64,000 bases of DNA from Candidatus Mailhella excrementigallinarum (GTDB lineage Bacteria > Desulfobacterota > Desulfovibrionia > Desulfovibrionales > Desulfovibrionaceae), in assembly GCA_944324075.1 (NCBI GenBank), contig CALUUZ010000006.1:1-64000 (forward strand). Direction: 5' to 3'. Position numbers and translations under genes: made by a program. This document shows positions 58,941 to 64,000 of this stretch, in pieces. The first letter of the stretch is position 1; each line of letters begins with the position of its first letter. The notes beneath the pieces were generated by a model. The model was not told where the DNA came from. It saw only the letters and a program-made list of their open reading frames with translations, and did no database searches.

Positions 58941-60272
58941 TCCATAGTCTTCCAGCTTGTCATACAGCGTGCGGCGGGATACCCCGAGCAGGGCGGCGGC
59001 TCTTGTCCTGTTGCCGCCCGCAAGAGTCAGCGCCCGGGCGACGGCTTCTCTTTCCGCCTGCTGTACGGCCTGCTGCAGCGAAAAATCCTCCATCCGTTCC
59101 GTCTCTTCCGCGTCCTCCTTCAGCCCCAGCGCGCCCAGCGTGACGCTTTCGCCGTCGGCCAGCAGCACGGCGCGCTCCATGACGTTCTCCAGTTCCCGGA
59201 TATTTCCCTTCCAGGGCTGAGCCTGAAGGCTCTGCAGCGCCGCCGGGCTGATCCGCGTGACATGCTTGCCGTAACGCTCGTTGTATTTGCGCACGAAATG
59301 CCCCGCGAACCCCGCGATATCCTCGCGCCTTTCGCGCAGGGCGGGCAGACGCAGCCGAATGACGGCCAGGCGGTAATACAGATCCTCGCGGAAGCTCCCC
59401 TCCCTTATCGCGGCGGGAAGATCGCGATGCGTGGCGGATATGAAGCGCACGTTCACGGGCACCACGGCATTGCCTCCCACCGGCCGTATTTCATGTTCCT
59501 GCAGCACGCGCAGCAGCTTGACCTGCATGGAAGGAGAAAGTTCCGCGATTTCATCGAGAAAAACGGTACCTCCCTCCGCCTCCTGAAGCAGCCCCCTCCG
59601 GGCGTTCATCGCCCCGGTAAAGGCTCCGCGGACATGCCCGAACAGTTCGCTTTCCAGCAGGCCTTCCGGCATGGCTCCGCAGTCAATGGTCAGAAACGGC
59701 CCCTCGCGCCGTGCGCTGAGCTTGTGGATATATTTCGCCAGCAGGGATTTGCCCGTGCCTGTCTCGCCCTGAATCAGAACGGATGCGGTAGATTCCGCAA
59801 TCCTGTCGACGGTGGAGAGCACGCTTTCCATGGCTCGCCCGGTGCCCAGCATCATTTCAGGTTCCGCTGCGCCGCGCGCGCCCTCCTCCGCCAGCATGCG
59901 ATGGAACCGCCCGAACTCGATCGCCTGTCTGACCAGAGCTTCCAGTTCGTCGGCGTCAAAGGGTTTGGTGATATAGTTGAACGCGCCGAAACGCATGGCT
60001 TCCACCGCGCTGGGGATGGTCCCCACTCCGGTCATGATGATGAAGGGGGTACGATTATCCGCCGCCCGCAATTCTTTCAGCATATCCATGCCGGACATGC
60101 CCGGCATGGCAAGATCACAGAGCACGAGCGCGAAGCTCCGCGCCGAGGCAAGACGCAGCCCCTCCCCGGCGGACGAGGCCGTGGCGACGTTCCAGCCTTT
60201 CATTTCGAACAGCACGCGCAGCGTGTCCAGCCACTCGGCCTCGTCATCGACAACGAGAATGTCCGTTTCCAT
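58788..60272 (-). CDS. NtrC-family sigma-54-dependent response regulator
   Basis: 494 residues from ATG 60272 ([20 protein letters not shown] upstream); ATG 60305 is in frame. Receiver domain 1-120 with phospho-acceptor Asp53 in [12 protein letters not shown] and lysine in YITKPF. AAA+ domain (about 145-380): GETGTGKS Walker [10 protein letters not shown] for sigma-54 contact, GGTVFLDEI Walker B. Fis-type helix-turn-helix [31 protein letters not shown] at about 425-455. The last 45 or so residues are read from a family A repeat rather than from family-conserved sequence. Likely partner of the adjacent sensor kinase and activator of the sigma-54 promoter at 56393. Confidence 0.94.
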   Translation of the reverse strand: METDILVVDDEAEWLDTLRVLFEMKGWNVATASSAGEGLRLASARSFALVLCDLAMPGMSGMDMLKELRAADNRTPFIIMTGVGTIPSAVEAMRFGAFNYITKPFDADELEALVRQAIEFGRFHRMLAEEGARGAAEPEMMLGTGRAMESVLSTVDRIAESTASVLIQGETGTGKSLLAKYIHKLSARREGPFLTIDCGAMPEGLLESELFGHVRGAFTGAMNARRGLLQEAEGGTVFLDEIAELSPSMQVKLLRVLQEHEIRPVGGNAVVPVNVRFISATHRDLPAAIREGSFREDLYYRLAVIRLRLPALRERREDIAGFAGHFVRKYNERYGKHVTRISPAALQSLQAQPWKGNIRELENVMERAVLLADGESVTLGALGLKEDAEETERMEDFSLQQAVQQAEREAVARALTLAGGNRTRAAALLGVSRRTLYDKLEDYGLEHVRFEHAPPNVPAAERSETQPRRRSSRNSLAADSSGGGVKPAGRNIES

Positions 60273-60296
60273 CTCTTCCCCGATAATTTGAAAAGG

Positions 60297-60570
60297 CTCT
60301 GTCATGGAACCGTGCCGGCAGAGTTGCGCGGGGCGTATGGTTTGCTCCGGCGCAGGCGGCAGTATTCATTGCCGCAGGGACAGCCCGTGCCACACGCGGG
60401 CAGAGGCATCATGCATCCCCGGCCGGTTCGCCTGCGCCTTTGGGCGGCGGAGCCGCACGAAGGCGCAGCTCCGCGAAACATTACTTACGCGACCTCCTGA
60501 GGACGCTCGATCGGCCTGCCGAACCCGCTCCCGCCAAGGATTTTTTCAGCACTCTTCTGGAACAGAGCCT
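60297..60570 (+). repeat. Family B intergenic repeat, copy 3
   Basis: Matches 21825-22110 through GGAACCGTGC, GGTTTGCTCCG, GCGGCAGTATTCATTGCCGC, GCATCATGCATC, TTCGCCTGCGCCTT, GCTCGATCGGCC and CCCGCTCCCGCC. It lies just upstream of the NtrC-type gene. Nothing else is supported before 60650. Confidence 0.6.
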
Positions 60571-60649
60571 TTGAAAAAAATATCATCTCATAGTATTTTC
60601 ACCGAAGCAATGAGACACCCCTGTCCGGCATCCGTCCGACCCGCGAGGA

Positions 60650-61513
60650 ATGAGGAATACCGCCTTGCCCTGCTCCGCATGCAAAGACATTTCCGGCCCG
60701 GCCGGCGACACGCTTGTCGCCCTCGGCACGGGCGCGGCCATGGTCACGGAATATTACAATACATGCTTCGTCCTGCGAGGAAGGGACGGTTCGCTGTTTC
60801 TGACCGACGGGGGCGGGGGCGGCGGCATCATGGCGCAATTCAGACGCGCCGGACTGGACTGGCGCGATCTGAAAGGCATGTTCGTCACCCACTGTCACTG
60901 CGACCATCTGCTGGGCGCAGTGTGGGCGGTGCGCAAGCTGGCCTCCATGCTCCTGCGGAAAGAGCGGGAGGACGGCATGAGCATCTATGCCCTGCCTGAA
61001 GTGGCGGAAAATCTGCGCACCATCTGCTCCCTGACCCTCGGCCCGAAGGAGAACTCCGTCATCGGCGGGCCGCTGTGCATCGAAGCCGTGCGCGACGGAG
61101 AAGCACATACCGTGGCCGGGCGCGAGATCACCTTCTTTGATATCCATTCGCTCAAGGCCCCGCAATTCGGTTTTTCCGCCCGCCTGGAGGCCGGAAAACG
61201 CTTCGTATGCCTGGGCGATGAACCTTTCGACAAGCGTTGCGCCCCGTATGCGCAAGGCGCGGACTGGCTCGCCGGGGAAGCGTACTGCCTTGACTCCATG
61301 CGCGGCATCTTCCAGCCGGAAAAAATCCGCCACAGCACGGTGAAGGAAACGGCGGAAAACGCCGAACGCCTCGGCGCAAAAAATCTCATCCTCTGGCATA
61401 CGGAAGACCGCGCCACCTTCGGGCGCCGCAAGGAACTGTTCACCAGGGAAGCCCGGCAGTACTATTCGGGAAATGTCGTTGTGCCGGATGACCTGGAAAG
61501 CATCGCACTCTGA
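60650..61513 (+). CDS. MBL-fold metallo-hydrolase
   Basis: 287 residues from ATG 60650, although GAGGA touches the start codon, so the true start may be elsewhere. VALGTGAAMVTEYYNTCFVLRG resembles the beta-lactamase-fold start; THCHCDHLLGAVWAV is the HxHxDH metal site; FDIHSLKAPQFGFS and LCLGDEP-type text (FVCLGDEPFD), ending LILWHTED, give the remaining ligands. Probably a cytosolic RNase Z/phosphodiesterase-like or lactonase-like hydrolase; substrate unknown. Its last 52 bases overlap the convergent sulfatase gene. Confidence 0.87.
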   Translation: MRNTALPCSACKDISGPAGDTLVALGTGAAMVTEYYNTCFVLRGRDGSLFLTDGGGGGGIMAQFRRAGLDWRDLKGMFVTHCHCDHLLGAVWAVRKLASMLLRKEREDGMSIYALPEVAENLRTICSLTLGPKENSVIGGPLCIEAVRDGEAHTVAGREITFFDIHSLKAPQFGFSARLEAGKRFVCLGDEPFDKRCAPYAQGADWLAGEAYCLDSMRGIFQPEKIRHSTVKETAENAERLGAKNLILWHTEDRATFGRRKELFTREARQYYSGNVVVPDDLESIAL

Positions 61514-63063
61514 GCCTGCGAGCTCTCCTGCTCCTTCCGCTTCCCTGCGCCCATCAGCTCGCTCAGATAAAACGGAGAAAAGGGCGTCAGCTTGGCTTCC
61601 AGTTCGTCCTTTCCCATTTCCTCCACCAGCGTGGGAAGCCCTGCATACAGCGACACGCCGAAGCCCATTTTCCCTTCCGGCAGTGCGGCGCCCATGCTTT
61701 CCAGCAGGGTCGGCGCCCAGTCGAAATGAGACATGCGCCGTTCCGCATCGGGCAGAGGCCGGGCCGGATTGATCAGTACGTTGAAATTGCGGCGCAGCTC
61801 CGGCCGTTCCGAGAGGTAGGGCGTCAGATCGCTCTCCATCAGAAGATGGTCATTGAGTACCAGAATGGTCGTATTCCCGGCAAACGGCTGGGCCTGAATC
61901 CATTTGACGAACTCGGCTGCGGCATGATCGGCATGAAGAACCGCCCCGGCCATGTCCCGGCTCTCCTCTTCCAGCGCGCTGCCGGAAAGATCATGCGGGC
62001 AGGTCGGATCAGGGTAGCCATGGTGATGATGGGTGTCCACGGTAAGCATGAACAACGCGAACGGCTCTCCCCGCGCGGCCAGCCCGTTCAGCTCCTCCTT
62101 CGCCCGCGCGTACACGAACCGGTCGTACAGTCCCCATTCATGCAGATTTTCGGGAGTGCCGTCGCCGGGGTTCCGAGCCAGCATGGCCGGGGTGTCGATC
62201 AGCTCCTCTCTTTTCAGCCCATGCGTGGCAAAAAACACATCCTTTCCTGCGAACGAGAGCGCGGCGCTCTGCAGAAAGCGCTGCCTGTAGCCGTGCGCCG
62301 CCAGTATGTCGGTCAGGGATGTGGCGCCGGGCAGAAAATCCCTGCTCGCATCCATACCGTTGCCCGCCTCGGCCCGCAGCGGAATACCGCACTGCATGGC
62401 TACCAGCGCGGCGACCGTCCAGCCCGTTCCATACACCTGTACCGAGTCGCGCACACTCTGATGCCGTTCCCGCAGAGCTGCAAGCTCTGGCATGAGATTG
62501 ACGGGCATGACCCGCGTGTCGCCGAGCGCCGCCTCCATTGACTCAAGCGTGAGCACCACGAGATTGCGCCGCAGAGGCATGTCCACGTCAGCAGGAGAAA
62601 CAGGGACATAACGCTCGCGGTAAAAATCCGGAGCGTCCGGATCGGGGAAAAACCATGTCCACAGGTAGTCATAGCCCCTGAACGCTCCGGAGAGGACAAA
62701 CACGCCCAGGAACACAAATCCGGCTGACAGCGCCGCAAGCCTCCACTTTCCGGAAGGATGGGCCAGGGGAGTACGCGCAAGGACGAAACAGGCAAGCAGT
62801 GCGGCGGCGAGCGAAAACAGCACGACCCGGATCAGAAAACTGAGAGCGAACGTCTGCTGAACTTCCGTGCTGGTCGGCAAGACCAGATGGAAAATTGTCT
62901 GCTCCACCGTACAGTATCCGAAGTTGCCCGTCATCCAGAAAAAGGAAGACAGCAGGAAAAAGCCGGCAAAAATGCCCAGTGCCGAAAATGCCCGGCGCTT
63001 CAGAAACAGAAGAAAACCATGACGCGAAAAAGAGCCTTGTGTCCGGAACTGGCTGAAAGACAT
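61462..63063 (-). CDS. Membrane sulfatase-fold phosphotransferase (LTA synthase/OpgB-like)
   Basis: 533 residues from ATG 63063 (AGGAAGG upstream). Three or four membrane segments occupy about residues 22-150 (ALGIFAGFFLLSSFFW, FLIRVVLFSLAAALLACFVLA, LAALSAGFVFLGVFVLSGAF). The periplasmic domain starts NLVVLTLESMEAALGD with metal ligand Glu; YGTGWTVAALVAMQCGIPL carries the nucleophile threonine region; VDTHHHHG and VLNDHLLM give further metal ligands. This layout fits phosphoglycerol transferases (MdoB/OpgB) and LTA synthases that decorate glucans or polymers. Exact acceptor unknown. Confidence 0.87.
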   Translation of the reverse strand: MSFSQFRTQGSFSRHGFLLFLKRRAFSALGIFAGFFLLSSFFWMTGNFGYCTVEQTIFHLVLPTSTEVQQTFALSFLIRVVLFSLAAALLACFVLARTPLAHPSGKWRLAALSAGFVFLGVFVLSGAFRGYDYLWTWFFPDPDAPDFYRERYVPVSPADVDMPLRRNLVVLTLESMEAALGDTRVMPVNLMPELAALRERHQSVRDSVQVYGTGWTVAALVAMQCGIPLRAEAGNGMDASRDFLPGATSLTDILAAHGYRQRFLQSAALSFAGKDVFFATHGLKREELIDTPAMLARNPGDGTPENLHEWGLYDRFVYARAKEELNGLAARGEPFALFMLTVDTHHHHGYPDPTCPHDLSGSALEEESRDMAGAVLHADHAAAEFVKWIQAQPFAGNTTILVLNDHLLMESDLTPYLSERPELRRNFNVLINPARPLPDAERRMSHFDWAPTLLESMGAALPEGKMGFGVSLYAGLPTLVEEMGKDELEAKLTPFSPFYLSELMGAGKRKEQESSQAQSAMLSRSSGTTTFPE

Positions 63064-63293
63064 GAACCTTCCTGTCATGCTGGATGGATGAAAACGACGC
63101 CCCGCAGGAACGCGGGCAAAGAACACCAGTTCTCAGTATATCCGCGCAGGAACGCACAGGCAAGCCATTCCTCCCGACAGGGCAGGCGCATCATGCATCA
63201 GCTTGAGAAAGCAGTCTCTTTATAACGCCCGGCACAGAACCGTCCCGAAGCCTCCACGCCGGGTATGCGGCCTGACACGGCACGAACGCACAA

Positions 63294-63471
63294 GAATATT
63301 TCGCTCTTGAAATGCTCTGCGGAACCGGGCAGGACGAGACTCCGCCGCGGCGCTCCCCTATCCGGTTCGCCGCAATTCACTTGCGGCGTTAAACTCCGGC
63401 TTCAGGCGTGAAAACTGCGGGCCGGAGCGCAGGAGCCTGGCCGGCAGATACTTTCAAACGCAAAATAATCT
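63294..63471 (+). repeat. Family A intergenic repeat, copy 8
   Basis: ATATTTCGCTCTTGAAATGC, ACGAGACTCCGCCGCGGC, CGCCGCAATTCACTTGCGGC, CTCCGGCTTCAGGCGTGAAA and CGGCAGATACTTTCAAACGC. It lies between the divergent-facing sulfatase start and the rpoC terminator; 63064-63293 holds no gene I can support. Confidence 0.8.
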
Positions 63472-63473
63472 GC

Positions 63474-63515
63474 GAAAAAGTCCCTGCCGGCGTTTCCGCC
63501 GGCAGGGACTTTTTC
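63474..63515. terminator. Terminator of the rpoBC operon
   Basis: Perfect 19-base arms GAAAAAGTCCCTGCCGGCG and complement with a TTTC loop; both ends are T-rich, so it can work in either direction. It lies 17 bases past the rpoC stop. Confidence 0.92.
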
Positions 63516-63531
63516 GTATCCTCACCCAGGA

Positions 63532-64000
<469 letters not shown>

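Overview
The window looks like chromosomal DNA of an anaerobic Desulfovibrionaceae-type bacterium (Desulfovibrio/Bilophila relatives). The pointers are a split-Soret-type dihaem cytochrome c, a signal-peptide-bearing (periplasmic) CbiK cobaltochelatase behind a B12 riboswitch, glycyl-radical and ferredoxin-dependent enzymes, several sigma-54 systems, and the order ileS-lspA-cpoB-(NIL/ferredoxin)-cheZ. The genus is inferred; no rRNA is present. GC is high except in an AT-rich insertion near 39.2-42.3 kb.

1-23.6 kb is a catabolic region. One minus-strand operon (MmgE/PrpD protein, opine-dehydrogenase-like protein, fused TRAP permease running off the left edge) and a second one (glycyl radical enzyme, its activase, TctC-TctB-TctA transporter) each carry a good -24/-12 sigma-54 promoter of almost the same sequence. 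Downstream of the second lie a fused indolepyruvate-type 2-oxoacid:ferredoxin oxidoreductase, an ADP-forming acyl-CoA synthetase, a cupin and a malate/lactate-type dehydrogenase. Together these could oxidise a 2-hydroxy acid to a 2-oxo acid, then to acyl-CoA, then to acid plus ATP. A divergent 1046-residue sigma-54 activator is the likely regulator. A LysR regulator and a two-subunit UxaA-type dehydratase/lyase follow. The glycyl radical enzyme has the length of glycerol-dehydratase/isethionate-lyase-type enzymes but lacks the usual Cys-X-Glu motif.

23.6-31.3 kb holds housekeeping functions: riboswitch-cbiK, a D,D-carboxypeptidase, the split-Soret cytochrome, pdxST and a divergent MocR/PdxR-type regulator whose PLP lysine is replaced by glutamate.

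31.4-38.8 kb is a compact plus-strand set: C39-like peptidase, RLAN-RimK ATP-grasp ligase, GCS2 carboxylate-amine ligase, N-formylglutamate-amidohydrolase-like protein, methyltransferase, a second ATP-grasp protein and a DIP1984-type protein. It looks like a system that makes, modifies and trims an amide-linked metabolite or peptide. Its product is unknown and it is my main candidate for an undescribed system.

39.2-46.8 kb is an integrative mobilizable element: P4-type integrase, MobC-like protein, relaxase, a candidate oriT with an ATCCTG nick site, and DNA-alkylation-repair cargo (Ada-AlkA fusion, Ogt-type methyltransferase, ABM-domain protein).

46.8-56.4 kb is mostly core genome: DUF533 protein, a CAU tRNA, cheZ, NIL/ferredoxin protein, cpoB, PLDc_N protein, lspA and ileS. 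An arylsulfotransferase and a secreted HhH protein follow, driven by a third sigma-54 promoter and flanked by a two-component sensor/NtrC-type regulator pair (56.6-60.3 kb). The right end has an MBL-fold hydrolase, a membrane phosphoglycerol-transferase-like sulfatase and the 3' end of rpoC.

Two families of long, structured intergenic repeats (A: at least eight copies; B: at least three) are scattered between genes; one copy of family A appears to supply the C-terminal codons of the NtrC-type regulator.
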